From Sphagnum magellanicum (taxonomy: Eukaryota > Streptophyta > Sphagnopsida > Sphagnales > Sphagnaceae): DNA of 64,000 bases. Both the position numbers and the translations under genes were made by a program. Positions 42,718 through 55,650 of the stretch are shown here, piece by piece. Location of the stretch: assembly GCA_021904315.1 (NCBI GenBank), contig CM038921.1, positions 9,826,146 to 9,890,145 on the forward strand, in the 5' to 3' direction. The first letter of the stretch is position 1; the number at the start of each line of letters is the position of its first letter. Under the pieces are notes generated by a model. The model was given only the letters and a program-made list of their open reading frames with translations. It was not told where the DNA came from and ran no database searches.

Positions 42718-44756
42718 GGTTGGGGGTTTTTTATATTACAGCATGGAATATATGACCGACTCAGCACAAATGGGAGGTAGCTGCTGGATTGGTTGTGACC
42801 AGCACCACAAGTCATGTTGGAGTTGGATTAGCTTATGGACAAGATTGTAGAACTGAAGCATGATTCAGAAGCAATGTGCAATTCCATAGCACTCCAGTCA
42901 AACCATTCAATTTATGTGTTATTGTGGACTTGTGAAGGTTATTGAGACAGTGTGTGCTGACTAATGGGTTCTTCAAGCAGAGTAATCTGTAAATCGAGTT
43001 GTTGCTTCTCCTGGGTGATCTCTGTGAATTGTACATGGATTTTTTTTTCTTTTGCAACTATGGTCCAGGAATTGGGTACAGAAATGCCATCAGATGCAAA
43101 ATACTGTCACAACTTCCTTGTTTTTTGACAATTGTTCTGCACATTGAAAGCAAGAAGCAGGTGTTATATGAACTGATAGTCTTGAAACATAAATCATTGG
43201 ATGTGAAACAAGAGCTCAAAGTGGACATGGTGCAATTAGTGTGGTGGCTTCATCATTACACATGAAACAGTTTCTGAAACAGTTTTACTGTCGTGCAGAG
43301 TGATTTCTGGATTGTAAATTTGAACTTGCAATGATAATCCTGAACTTATGAACACTCCAGATTGTGTTCATCTCTTTTTTCGCTCTAAAGGGTTTTCATT
43401 CACAGCACATTTATAGTCTGTGACTTGCCCTTCAGTCTGCCTCGATGACCCATGTGGTAACTCAGGATGAAGATTTCTGTAAAAAAATTGTCAGAATTCT
43501 GGGCAGAGTATTTATATACTCAGGTCTCCAACCACTTGTGTTGGGATCTGTTGAAGTTAGTGGTGAGTAATAGCAGCCAACTGTAACTGCCATTCATTAT
43601 GCCTGTGATGGTCTGACACCTTGTGAGTGACACTTTGACAAGGTCATGACCACTTCAATTCTTTTTGGGTGGTGTTGGATTTTACCAATGAGAATTGAAA
43701 GCCCTTGAAAGCCCTTGAAAACCTGAGCGTGAATTCCTAACCCTTAATTGAGAATGAATAGAGTTTCACTGGTGGTAGCATTTGAACACTGCAAGTCATT
43801 TGAACAATGGGCTTTTTCCAGTCCTTTTTCTCTTTTTCTGTTGACATTTCTCTATCTATGAAGGAGAGTTAACCCTCTTTGTTTATCTGCCATGAGAGGC
43901 ATTCTGTCTTGTAAGCATGTGGGTTTGTTTAAATCTAGATAGGCCAGTCACCTCATGGGAAGACAGGAAAGACTGCAATTGACAGCATCAGTTAGCAAAC
44001 ACACTTATGAGACCTCAAACCACGGATTCTGGCAGAATGCCATGTTTTGGATCTTAGCCTCCTAGTACTTAGATGAATGTTATGTGTGATGGGTCCTGAA
44101 GGTTAACTCTATGATGACTTTCTACTTCTCAAGACATAGAGGGAAACTACTTGAAGTGGCTGAATGGAGCATTGACAGGTGATGTGGAGGTTCCCCTGGC
44201 CTGTGGACAAGCTTGCTTCTCGTATTCCACCTTTCAGCACCAAGGAGTATGTACATCTTTGCCCACCTCAATGCAAAGCTATGGTTCACATTGGTCTTTT
44301 GTTGGGTTTCATCTCTAGGAAATCATGTCATGTACTATCTTCTCATTGGACTCTTGTAGCAATCAATCAGAGAAGAAACCTTTAAGCCACTCCATGTTAA
44401 TGGAGTACAGCTTTAACATAGTATCCAGAACTGATTCAGAACCATTTCTGACATGCACAGGAACGTATGGGAACTTGGGAGGATGAATTTTGGTCTTTGC
44501 TCTACAAGTTCTGGGCAAGCATACATTAACTTCTTGTCACTGGTCAATTTGAATATGGAGAGAAGGTATGGACTTGTGCAAGAGATGGCAGCATAAGGAC
44601 AGAAATTTAGGGATAACTTAGAATGGGTGTCTGCTTGTGTTAGTTTCAATAGTCAATTGTGCTTTTTAAGTGTGAGATTTTATAGTGGGAAAGAGAAGGT
44701 TCTCCAGTTATTTGCTATTGTGTGGACAATTTGGACCTGGGGTTTGACTCCTGCAG
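42718..44756. other. RPS11 3' flank with a dispersed repeat and possible upstream exons
   Basis: The first few hundred bases are probably 3' UTR. A segment at 43520-43690 belongs to a repeat family also found in two eRF3 introns. From about 44170 two stretches have exon-like boundaries: 44180-44245 between an acag acceptor and a gtatgt donor, and 44461-44564 between acag and gtatgg. I could not join them confidently to the exons that follow. Confidence 0.4.
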
Positions 44757-45799
44757 AGCATACCATCAAACTACACCAGCTGGTGGCCAGTGACTTACAG
44801 TTTGTAATGGTTGACGGGCCCATGGGAGGTATGGCTCTGGCTCTCATTTTCATTTGATTAGGGTCTTGTATGTGGGCTGTGGTGTATATATTTATTCCCA
44901 TTTGCTTGAAATGTATTTTCAGGGCTTGTTTTCTGTATAGATGGGTGGCTGAATGTCAGCAATCTGGGAGAAGATTTGAAACCACCATTTATTTTGAACT
45001 TGGTTCTGTCTGTGATGTGGCAATGTGGGTGTGGTAAATTGTAAAGTAGGCACAGCAACTAATGTGACAGAGAAAGTTGCAAGTTCTACCTTGAGTTGAT
45101 GCTGCAATCAATGGCAAGGATTGTGGTGAAGGTATCCACCTCTTGCAAAATGTTTTTGGGAACAATTTGGGTTTGTCCTTTTGTGCTTTTCTCCAATCCT
45201 TTCAAGTAGCATGGTTTAGGATATGTGGCTTTTCCATTCCCAGGCATCTGCTGCTGAGAAAGCATGTATATTTTCTGGTTTCCTTTAGTTGGAAGGAAAG
45301 TATGTCTATATGGTACAATTTAACAACTATTATACTTGGGAGATTGACATGATTTGAAGGTGCTGTCTTTTGACATTATGTGGATGCGTTTTGTAGGAGT
45401 GACAACCATGGATTACACTAGATCTAGAGAGCACCTTGCAGAGTGTAAATTCCCATCAAGCTTTTCGAAAACAGAAACTTCTGTTACTGTAAGCATTCTG
45501 TTTCTTTAAAGTTGAGCATTGTTTTCCCGTGATACCCAGCAAGGTATTGCAGGAAAAATTTAAAAACAAAATGTGAGGTCACTCTTTACGCTTGGTAAAG
45601 CACATGGGAAAGGGCATTACCAAAATCCAGCAGCGCTCAGCTGTTGCCTCACACAGGCCCTTATTTCCATAATGCCCTTGTGATTTACCTTACACTTTTC
45701 TTTGTCAAGGCTCACTCATTTAGCAGCAAATGACATGTAATAATTGAATTGCAGGCACGTGATGGCACAGGGGCTTTCTGTGAAGTAGTTGACTCGTGA
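44757..45799 (+). CDS. Unidentified gene, three phase-compatible 3' exons
   Basis: Exons 44757-44828, 45397-45488 and 45755-45799 all have AG acceptors. The first two have good GT donors (gtatgg, gtaagc). Phases agree throughout (1 in, 1, 0, stop). The joined peptide begins EHTIKLHQLVASDLQFVM, continues VDGPMGGVTTMDYTRSREHL, and ends ARDGTGAFCEVVDS before a TGA. I do not recognise the family. The protein-like composition and consistent phasing argue for a real gene whose 5' exons lie in 43.3-44.7 kb, but chance cannot be ruled out for such short exons. It could also be a decayed duplicate. The start codon is not identified. Confidence 0.4.
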
Positions 45800-46576
45800 C
45801 ATTGTGGTCAAGTACATGATGTTTAACCATCTCTATAGCCCTGCTTGATGCCATTAACAACATTCAATTGGGGATGAACAAGGGCAACTCAGGAGTCAGT
45901 GTCCCAAAGATGTTTGGAAATGTAGTAAAATGGTTCAGGTTTTTGCATCTAGATGACACAGGCAGCAGGCTCGGCTATGCTTCTTGAGATTTCTACCCAC
46001 CCGTCCACCAAATTTCTTAATGTCTTTTCTTTTACATTTCCTCTATCTTAACTCATCTGGAAGATTTCATCAACCTCTTCTCTGCTTCAAATACTTAGCT
46101 GCAACTCAGCTATGGTCAAGAACAACTTGAGTTCTTGTTGAGACTTCAAATTTTTACCAAATGGACTGGTGGGTGGGATATGCATTTAGGCGGCAGTTTT
46201 AGGGTTTGTTAGGACCGTTCAATTTACTAAGATAGCTGATGTTGTTGCATTGGAACAACAACAGCTCATCAACTTCACACAAGTTTTCACAAACAACCTT
46301 CAGTGTCAGATGGGTCATGCATATACCGATCCATTATGCAGTGTGCAAAAATTTCTGCCCCCTTGTTGGTCTGTGATCAACAATTTGTGAATGATGCAAC
46401 TACTACACCAATCCACTAGGCACACAACCACTACTTCAAGCCCATCTTTGCAACCTTGAAGGTTTGTGAGTGATTCCACTGCACATTGATACTACCTCTA
46501 ACCTATGATTGATAGTGCACAAACCATTGATAGTCACAATACGTGTACTAACTTTTGATGAATTAAATGACCCCTA

Positions 46577-46691
46577 TACATAGGAGAGGGGCCGGAGTAC
46601 AGGCCCTTTTGTGATTTGAGATCTGCGCCCGACGTCAGTAGGCTGAGGGAACAAATCGAAAATCGCGGAGGGGCCTGCCTTTTCCTATGTA
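46577..46691. mobile_element. Small foldback/MITE-like element (115 bp)
   Basis: Perfect 9-bp inverted ends TACATAGGA / TCCTATGTA, with further partial pairing inward (aggggcc against ggcctgcc). GC-rich interior within AT-rich flanks. No clear target duplication is visible, so mobility is inferred. Confidence 0.45.
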
Positions 46692-48679
46692 AAGCAAAGC
46701 TGGGATTTTTTCACTTTTTAGAAATAGTGACAAGCTAGCTGGTACCTCTAGCTGGTCAGAAGATCCTAGTACAGCCTAGTTGGTACCTTCCAGCGCAGAA
46801 GATCCCACTTGCTGAAAACAGGTTTCTTCAGACAGGTAAGGGAGCTGAAAATACAAAGGAAAAATCCAGGCAGTGCTTTACGTGAGAAGAGCTTACTATG
46901 TGCACATAGGAGAAGGTCATTATGTGGTTTCCGTTTGTCAAGAACCAAGTTTTACTTATTTATATCGGAATTTGATATAGCAATTACAAAATTTCTACTT
47001 GTTAACATCTATACTAAATTTACAACATTCGCCTACACTATAATGGCATATATTGTATACACCAAACCACATTATCTGCCAAGGAAATAGTGAAAATGCT
47101 AACAAATGATCTTAATCCTATCTTGAAATTTTGTTTGGAGTGATTCACCATGTTGAACTAATATGTAACTTGTTATCATGTTATTAGCAAACGTGGATAA
47201 ATATTTCAAATAAGTATGTAAGCATTGTAAAAGAGCTATATGCAAATAGGTAATGTTTATGTAAGGCATGTGAATGGATCATGATGGATCACACTTGATG
47301 CAGAAATGTGATGTGCCAAGATCTAGGTTTGTAGATGTTGTGTACATTACCATCATGCAACATTGCACTTGGGATCTATTGTTTTTCAAGATGATATGCA
47401 TGTTGAAATCGCCTATTGGGCAAATTACCTTAAGTTTGATTTTCAAGGCAAGATTTCCAAGATACTATTGTAGCTTGACCATACATTGAGGTGCAACTCC
47501 TATTATTGCTTCACTCATCTCCTTGACATGAATTGTGTGAGTCATTTGACCATTCCACCACATTGTAAACCCACATCTTCATAAAGGCCTTCATTTTCAC
47601 ATCTTCATCTTCACAATGTGTTCCTGAGCACCACATTAGTGTGATTTGGAATTGCCATGCCTATTCCCAAGTTTATTGGTATAAGTTGTCATAAGTTTTT
47701 ACTATGGGAATAGCCTTGATTTCAATGTTTTTTGTTTGCATTAAATGCTCCAATAAATACAATACTAGTTGGAGATCACATTTTTGAATTCTAGTGAACC
47801 TAAATTACAAAATGGGTAGGATATTCCTACTACAGTTTTTGATTAAAACATAACTTTGCCATCTTTGCTTAGGTTCTGATGTTGTTTGTTGTAATATGAT
47901 TTCAGGGTACTTACTTATTGCAAATTGTCATTTTTATTTTTATTTTGACTTGGTATTTTTCTATTTCTTTATTTTCAATAAGGTTAGCTTTTGACCATTG
48001 GAGTTCTTCAAAGTTGAATAAAAATCTAATTACAAATTCTTTTTGTTGCATTAAAAACTACAATAGGCCAACCTCCTATTGCATATTACATTTTTTGGAT
48101 TTTACTAATGTGATAATATTTATTACTTAATGTTTGTTTAGGTAATATTTTCTATTGAGTCCCTAGAAAAAATCTATTTTTTTAGTTATCACTTCATGGA
48201 CCCTTATGCATTATTGTATGAAATTTAAACCAACAAACCAAATTATATATATATCAAGGAAAATTTATAGTTATTATGAAATTATTATTGAATTTCATGC
48301 AAATTATGATGTTTTAAGTTCAAACTATTATCCTTGTCAATAATACGTCATTAGTAAGTTTTGAAAAATAGTACATGGGGAGGATAAAATAAGGTCAAAC
48401 ACAATTGGGGTATCTCATTTTAAACACAAGTGATTCTTAATGAAACTTCCCAAACTTACATTTTCCTTCACAAAACTTAAACCTATCTTAAAATTTCACC
48501 TTTTTTTCATGTCAAATGAAATAAATTCCATCCAAAATTTGTACAAATGTTTAGAATATCTTTTTTTTTCACTTATGAAATTATGAATAATATAATTTAT
48601 TCAATGTGAACCATGTTTTATCAATTGTCACATACATCATTTTCACATGATGAATCAAGTACATTCACATAGATGTTCA

Positions 48680-48905
48680 TCCATGATTCATAATTAATTC
48701 TTAGTTCACTCCTAATTCATTTTCAATTGGTTTTTAATTTAGTTTTAATTAACTTATAGTTCATTTTGATTGAATTCATAGTTCACTTTTAATTAATTCC
48801 TAATTCATTTTCAGTGCACTTTCAATTAATTCTTAATCAATTCATAGTTAACTTTTAGTTCACTCTTAGTTGTGTTTTAGTTAACTCATAGTTCACTTAT
48901 AGTTT
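48680..48905. repeat. Degenerate tandem array of about 30-bp units
   Basis: Repeated tagttcac-tttaattaattc-taattcattttca motifs, about seven imperfect units. Probably a decayed satellite. Confidence 0.7.
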
Positions 48906-50775
48906 AAAAACTTTTCAAAAAGTTTTTATGGTTGGTGAACATACAAAAACCTCCATAAATTTGTTTTTGAGTGAGTTCTTCAAAGAGGAATAAAAAGTAA
49001 GAACCCCCATTATTTTTAGTTTGTTTTACATCAATCTAAAATATAATCTTATTTTATAACTTTGTTATGTTCTTTTTGTGGTTACGTTTTCTTATTTCAT
49101 TGCAATAAAAATCTATTTGTAAATTGGTCTCGCACGCTTCATGTTTTTAACTTTAACATTTGTGCTCTTTTATTGGTTCCTTTGTTTTGTGTTTTGAATT
49201 TAGTATTAAACCTATTTTTTCATTATCTGTTTTTGTAGTTTTTGTAACAATGAGATCAATGGCCAATTATTTTTTTAAATCATTTTTAAAAAATTTGTAC
49301 ATTACAATAAGGCATTTGGTTCTTGTCAAACTTGGGTGTTTTATATGCATTAATACATAAATTATGGGGAAAATAATATGTTTATATGCATTCTTTTACA
49401 AGTCATTGAACCATTTTTAATTAGGGTGGACATAGACCTGAATTGTTTTGCAAGACTTGTGAATAATCTTTAAACTTGTCAAATTAAATTGGTGTGCATT
49501 GACTATTAATGTTTTATCATGTATGTACTTATGAAATAATTTTTTTAACATATGAATATATCATTAAGTTTTAAGGACATGTCCAATTAAAGGGGTCAAA
49601 TGGATGATATTTTGCAAAACATTCCATTTTGACAACTGAACCATGCTCAGACTTGATTCACTTATTGGTTCAACTTTTCATATTTTTAGCACAATCTTAG
49701 TTTTTGAAATTGATTTTGAATTTTGAATAGAATTTTAATTGAAGCACATTTGTGATATTAATATCAAATTTGGAACCTTTTCTGATTGGGTCAACCATTG
49801 AGCATCATAATTGTATATGTTGCATTTCAAGTTTTTAAAATTTTGCAAACATGTAATGCACAAAATAATTCACTTTCATATTACAAATATTGACCAACCT
49901 ATTTAGTGAAGTCATTGATATTTAAACTTAAATTTCATGATAAATTGCTTATGTATTTTTTTAATAAAATATATCTACAACAAACATTGCAATTGAAAGA
50001 ACATAATAAATAAAACCAAAAAAAAAGTCCTTGAGAAATCCAACCAAAAAATGGTTCACTTTGGAAATTAAACACCAAAATATAGATGCAATTTTTTTTT
50101 AAAAATCACTTCAAGACCATCAAGACCTCCATTGTGTTTATGGCAAGTTGAATACCAAAATTGAGGAACTTTATAAGTATAATAAAACAAGGTAATTTGT
50201 AATATGTTTGAAACTAAATACAACTTTTACATTAAAATTTGGACAGTGTTTACTCAATATTTTTCATTAAAAAGTGACCCATAGGTGACACCTTCATTTC
50301 TCTTTGAAAACTAGTACAAGTTATTTTATGAAAATTTGCCAAATGTAAAATGCCACTATAGCCTATGCATTTTGGTTGTTTTTGGCATGCATTTTTTGCA
50401 TGAGCACCTAAGTGCACTATCCTCGTAAGTTGCCACAAAAATTGAAACACTTGAATGTCGTGCACTTACTTCCCCAAAATCAAATGAAAACATGTCATGC
50501 CAGCTTTTTACTTTAATAATCACTCATGATATTGTGCATCAAATATACCAAAAAAGGTAATTAAATGACCTTTTTTTTCATTTTCCCTCTCATTGCTTTT
50601 GGAAATGTTGACACATTTTTATATGTCAAAAAAAGATTAAGATATATACATTAGATTTACAATACAAAAATCAAAATATTCATTCAACTATGAAGGTTTG
50701 AATAGGAATTTGATGAAAATTTTGATGGTTTAGATATATTTGTTCCCTTTTAATTTTAAAGTTGTAAAAAAGGAG

Positions 50776-53700
50776 TCATATGACTAAGTTATTGGTTCCT
50801 TTTTCACCCAATTTTTTTTGAACTTTCAATTGAAGTCCCTTTTGGAAGACTGGCATAGGATCAATAACAATTTTTTCATTGGGGTTAACCATTGACCATT
50901 CATAATTGAGGACCAAATGATGCAAAAACACCATCATCACCGTGCGTGCATATTCTTGGCCAGGACATGTCCGATGTCCTCCTCCAAATGGCATAAAAGT
51001 GAAATGTGGTGGTGGTCCTCCTTCAAACCTTTGCGGATCAAACTTTGTGGGATGTGGGAAAACTTCGGGCGACATTTGTGAAGGTGAAACCGACCAAAGT
51101 ACCTATGATTTCAATGATTTCAAAAAATGGAAGAGTAGTTAGTGATGTGCAAAAACATGATCCTTGTTCATAATGAAAATTAAGTTCTTATTAGAGTTAT
51201 CAGTTAAGTAAGAAAAACACAACACTAGAACCCTGAGTTTGGTCATACAGAGGGTGAGATTTAGAAAAAACCTGCAAAAAAGTACATTAGCATTCAACGG
51301 AGGATGAAACTCAGAAAACCATCAATTTTGGTGGTAAACTGAGTTTTATCCTGTCTTTCCTTTCCTGCGTGCCTCCATTGCTGCTACATATATTTCACTG
51401 CTCTTAACTGTACAACTACTATAATTAGTCTCGAACCTTGTGCATTAAATGCTGAGTTTGAGCATTTCATACTGAGTTGCAGCAATTCATCCTGAGATTT
51501 AATGAAATGTCTTTACTTTTCGGATACAACTGAAAGAGGGGATAGGGGGTGAAAGGGGACCCAAAGACAGGGTGAAGACAGGGTTACTTTACGGATAACT
51601 CTATTATATTCTGAAACTTTGGACCTTTCAAACTTTACAATAAATGAATGTATATATTCATTCCTCAAGTCCAGACTTTTACCTTCCATCCTTTTGGAAT
51701 TGTGAATCCTTTGTACTCAAAGTCTTTGAGGGTTACTCGGAATGCTCCCCCTACGGTGGGTTGTAAGCGCAAGGTTTCTTGGATCACCCACCATGTGTAT
51801 TTCATATTTCGTGTGTCTTCCCAATTTAAAGTTGTCCCACCTTTTGCTTTCGTTATCTCCTTTTGTTCTATGAAATCCACACATGCAAAATCTTTTGAAA
51901 AATGGCAATAACATCACTAAAAATAGGGGGGAAAAAATTAATTCTCAAAAATGAATACAAATAGTGAGTAAATTTTATGGGAGTGAACATAGTTTGGTCC
52001 TGTGTTTACCTTTCACAACCTCTTGTAAGCAATGCGGATTTAAAGACAAATACTTCAATGCCAAACTGAGGGTGGTGCTGACAGTGTCATGGCTAGCAAT
52101 CCAATATGTGAGTATATTATCCTTAATTGTCTCATTTGTGATCACATGGCCTTCATGATCTAGTGTTTTCATCAATATTGATAATAAATCATGGTGCACT
52201 GAAACCTTCCCTTCCTCAATATCCTGTAAGCAGCACAAATCATATTTAAGTAAGGTCCCAATATAAACACAACTTTTCATGGTAATCACTACCCTCTAAG
52301 AGCATCCTCACTGGTGCTGATCAGTATGTGACCCTGCACATTAAAATCAGATGAAGAATAGTAAAAGGCGCAGCAAAGCTGTGCACCCGCTAGAGACGAG
52401 TGTAATAAATATGATCTGACTGGTGCTCCCTGTTTTTTGATTGGCCAAAGATAATGATTGGTCCAGGTGGTTTGCTATTACCAATGGTTCCCACATATTT
52501 GCAGTTCCAGTTTAAGTTTTATTATGGGTGGAGTTGCAAAAAAAAGTAAATAGCTAAACTTGGATGTGAGAATATATTTTTGCAGGGTCACATACATAAC
52601 TAAGCACTGGTGGGGATGCTCTAAGACAAAACACAAGAATTAATCAAAATTTTCATTTGAAAATTTACAAGAAGGGAACAATATAGCAGTAACAAAGTGG
52701 GTTTTGTTGTACCTTTTGCCTACGAGCTATGATCATATCAAAGGTACGCAAGAGGCTTTGACGTGCTAGCATGGCCTTGTGGTAGGCAGTGCCCGGAAAG
52801 TCTATTGGGAGCTTCATTATCCCGCCAACAAATGCTTCAACATCATGTGCCATAGACTCAAATTCGGGTCCTTTTGTGACGCTTAGAAAGAGATCGGCCA
52901 CCAAAGAGAATGCAAATTGTTTTATAACCTTCACCGCAACAATTTCATCTTGTGATTCCCAAGTTTGTTCAAAATGTGATCTGGCTCTTTTATCCATTCT
53001 TGGCACAAAATTCCGCAAGCCGCTAGGCCCAAAGAACGATGCATGGAAAGTAGAACGTAACCATCTGGAGATTCAAATACCCAGCCCCTTATTAGCTAGC
53101 ATGGCGAAGTTATATGTATCATCAATACAATCATGATCTTCATACAAGGTTTACTTTCGTGATCACTTCAATGGTAATCCATTGGAAGCAATAAGGATGT
53201 CATAAGCTAAGTATCACAATACACTTCCAATATCCATCAATATTGGTTTTAGTTTTAATCTCCATCAATTAAAGAAAATAAAACTGAAATGATACTAAAC
53301 ACTTATGTCTATGGAAGGTGAATGATGTTTTTACTTGTGCTCTTCTCCGATTTTGTTTGCAACACTCTTGGGCCCAAGAAGCTTCCCTACCGACAAGGGC
53401 CATGTGGTACTAATGAGCTTGTTTTCATTTGAAAACAAAAACTTGTTCCATTCTGGTCCATCGACGAAAACTGTTGGAGAAAATAGAAGATGTGTTTTGA
53501 ATATCTAGACCAATGTAACATCAAAAAAAAAATGGCACCGATTAGAATATATGTTCAACACCCATAACAAATTTTCAACTACTACTGTAAAATACATGAG
53601 TTAGTTCGATAGTCCATTGTCGATTAATTAATTAATTTCTAAAAATCAAATACAAAATTATTTTTGATGATTTTTTATTTTCAACAAAGGTTGAGATATG

Positions 53701-55574
53701 AATTATGAAATCAACAAAGTTTGAGTATTAATTATGCCAACTAGTGCCAATTGTACTTTCATGAAGCTAAAAGGGGTTGTTTAGTTTACTTTTAATGCAA
53801 GGAAAGAGTCATTGTTACTTTCTTGAACCAAGTTATGGACTTTCCCATGTGCACATACACACACAAATTGTTGATTTTTTTCGTGAAATTGGGAAAGATG
53901 AACACAAAGAAAGAATAAAATATCTATATTTTTCTAAAAATTAAGACACATTCATTGGGTATTTATTTAGATTTTTTAAATAAAAAATAATTTAATTAGT
54001 GCTGAATTGACCTAGGTAATATGATATCAAACTAATGCATGCCGTCCTCAGCTTATATATGTAAATATAAGTATATTATCCATGTTGGTTGATAAGCTTG
54101 GTGATTATGGCTAAATATGTTTAATATACATATTGCATGGGTAGAACAATCTTCTTCCTAATTGAGTCCCAATCTTCTAACATTTCAAGGAACACATATT
54201 CACATATCTACATATCTATATGAAAACTTTGAAATTTCCTTCATGTTAAAATTTGACCAACTTTAAACCTTTGTATAAACTTAAGTACACATAAATCCAA
54301 ATATATTAAAGAAAAAGGAAACACATAATTTGTTAATAAACATACAAATTTACAATTTCATTTTGGAGGTGGTCACACTCACATATTGACTACGGGTCAA
54401 TGACAATGTGGTTGCACAAAACCTCTCCCCAAAGTTGATGGTTATGTACCCACGACAGGTCCTTAGTGATTGGTTTACTAGGTGACTCTTATTTGATCTT
54501 GGTTGGATTTAGTAAATAAACGTGTATCGTTTTTTATAGTGATGAATCAAAAACACAAACCTCTTATCAGGTGGTGACAAGTCCCAATTATTGGAGCTTT
54601 TGGTTTGATAAATGTAATGCATAATCAATCTACAATACTTATGTTAAAAAGTTAAGTTTCAAATGATGATAATGTACAACACCAAAGACACTTAATCAAT
54701 TTCATTTCATGTGTATTCTTTCCCTGTTCCAATTAGACTTGGAAACACGTTCATGAAGAAAATAAATTATATCAATACAAGTTTAAGTACCTACTCAGAA
54801 ACCCATCAATTTTTGTGATAAACTGGGTTCATCCTGTCTTCACCCCCTTCTTTCCTTTTTCCTGAGCGCCCCCACTGTTGCTACATATATTTCACTGCTC
54901 CTACATGTACAGCTACTATAATTACTTTCGAACCTTGTGCATTAAATGTTTAGTTTCAACATTTCATACCCAGATTTAATAAATTTTCTTTACTTTGCAG
55001 ACGCTAGTGATTTGAAGTTGAAAGAGGGGTTGGGGTTGGGGGGTGAAAGGAAGCCCAAAGACAGGGTGAAGACAGGGTGACTTTATGGATCACTCTATTG
55101 TAATAATAGTTCATGAGAAATCAGCAATGGTTCCTTTGACAAACACTTCTATTTGATGTTTGTTGACAAAAATTGAAAGAGGAATTTATGATGCCATATC
55201 ACCTCTCCATATTTGGCAACTCGAGTGTTGAAAAATTGATGTGGTTTATTGGCTTGCAAAGCTCTTTGCAGCTCCAAACTCTCTCCTAAGAAAGGAAGCC
55301 CAAACTGACCTGGGGGCAAGGGGGCTTTCTTTTGCATGTCCGATTTCATTTGCAAATAGAAGTAGACACAAGTCATAACCACGATGGTTGCAATCCCCAT
55401 TGCGAAGCCCACACTATCAACAAACATTGATCCAACAATAATGTTATTACTAGTGTCACCATAACTTGGCCAACTCATGTTTAGCTCACTTTCTTTGCAC
55501 GACATGCTCAAAAGTCTAAAGAAGCTTATAAAAAATGCGGTTAAACAAAGCTCCACCATATAACAAGAAGACAT
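50776..55574 (-). CDS. Cytochrome P450, CYP716-like (CYP85 clan)
   Basis: ER-anchored monooxygenase. Relatives oxidise triterpenoids, and related conifer enzymes oxidise taxanes; the substrate here is unknown. Exons on the minus strand: 55574-55203, 53504-53335, 53064-52713, 52223-52010, 51891-51683, 51102-50776, joining in phase to 547 residues. Visible: hydrophobic N-terminus, PLPPGQFGLPFLGESLE, IFKTHLLFSPTVFVDGPEWN, FPGTAYHKAMLARQ, I-helix ASHDTVST (341-348, Ser where most members have Gly), K-helix ETLR (408-411), FDPQRF, and heme loop PFGGGHRTCPG with Cys485. At 547 residues it exceeds the usual 480 or so, so translation may start at Met33 (55478) or Met50 (55427) instead. All key residues and splice sites are intact. 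Introns contain MITEs at 51194-51601, 52300-52621 and 54792-55095. Confidence 0.92.
51194..51601. mobile_element. TA-flanked MITE, copy 2, in the last intron of the P450
   Basis: 408 bp, same family as 13300-13697 and in the same orientation. Ends are GAGTTATCAGTTAAG and CTTTACGGATAACTC, flanked by TA on both sides. It makes up about 70 percent of the 580-bp intron 51103-51682. Confidence 0.87.
52300..52621. mobile_element. PIF/Harbinger-like MITE in the P450 intron (322 bp)
   Basis: Inverted ends GAGCATCCTCACTGGTGCT and AGCACTGGTGGGGATGCTC match at all but two positions. Both sides carry the trinucleotide TAA. A TWA duplication with G-rich ends is typical of Tourist/PIF-Harbinger MITEs. No coding capacity. 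Lies in the intron 52224-52712. Confidence 0.83.
54792..55095. mobile_element. TA-family MITE, copy 3, 5'-truncated, in the first intron of the P450
   Basis: Begins abruptly at the internal ctcagaaac landmark, so roughly 100 bp of the left end is absent. The right end reads tttatggatcactc followed by TA, diverged from the intact copies. Internal landmarks are otherwise collinear with 13300-13697. Confidence 0.8.
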
Positions 55575-55642
55575 GCACTACACCAACATACAGAACGCAA
55601 ATGCAATTTGAGAATGATCAAAAACACCAAACCATTCATGCT

Positions 55643-55650
55643 GTTTATAG
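55643..55650 (-). promoter_or_regulatory. Candidate TATA box of the P450 gene
   Basis: ctataaac on the minus strand, about 69 bp before the first in-frame ATG. The position would suit transcription starting about 30-40 bp before that ATG. Confidence 0.35.

Larger units (their letters stand above)
45800..50775. other. AT-rich gene-free spacer
   Basis: The first 700 bp resemble gene-flanking DNA. After about 46.9 kb the sequence becomes AT-rich with dense stop codons. It includes the small foldback at 46577-46691 and the degenerate array at 48680-48905. No open frame resembles a protein. Confidence 0.55.

Noticed and set aside
42294..42815. 173-codon minus-strand open frame
   Set aside because: Antisense of RPS11 exons 5 and 6 and an intron; no independent support.
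53505..55202. Apparent missing P450 exon between KYGEV and FVDGPEWN
   Set aside because: Re-reading exon 2 from an acceptor at 53505 supplies IFKTHLLFSPTV in phase, so nothing is missing and the gene need not be a pseudogene.
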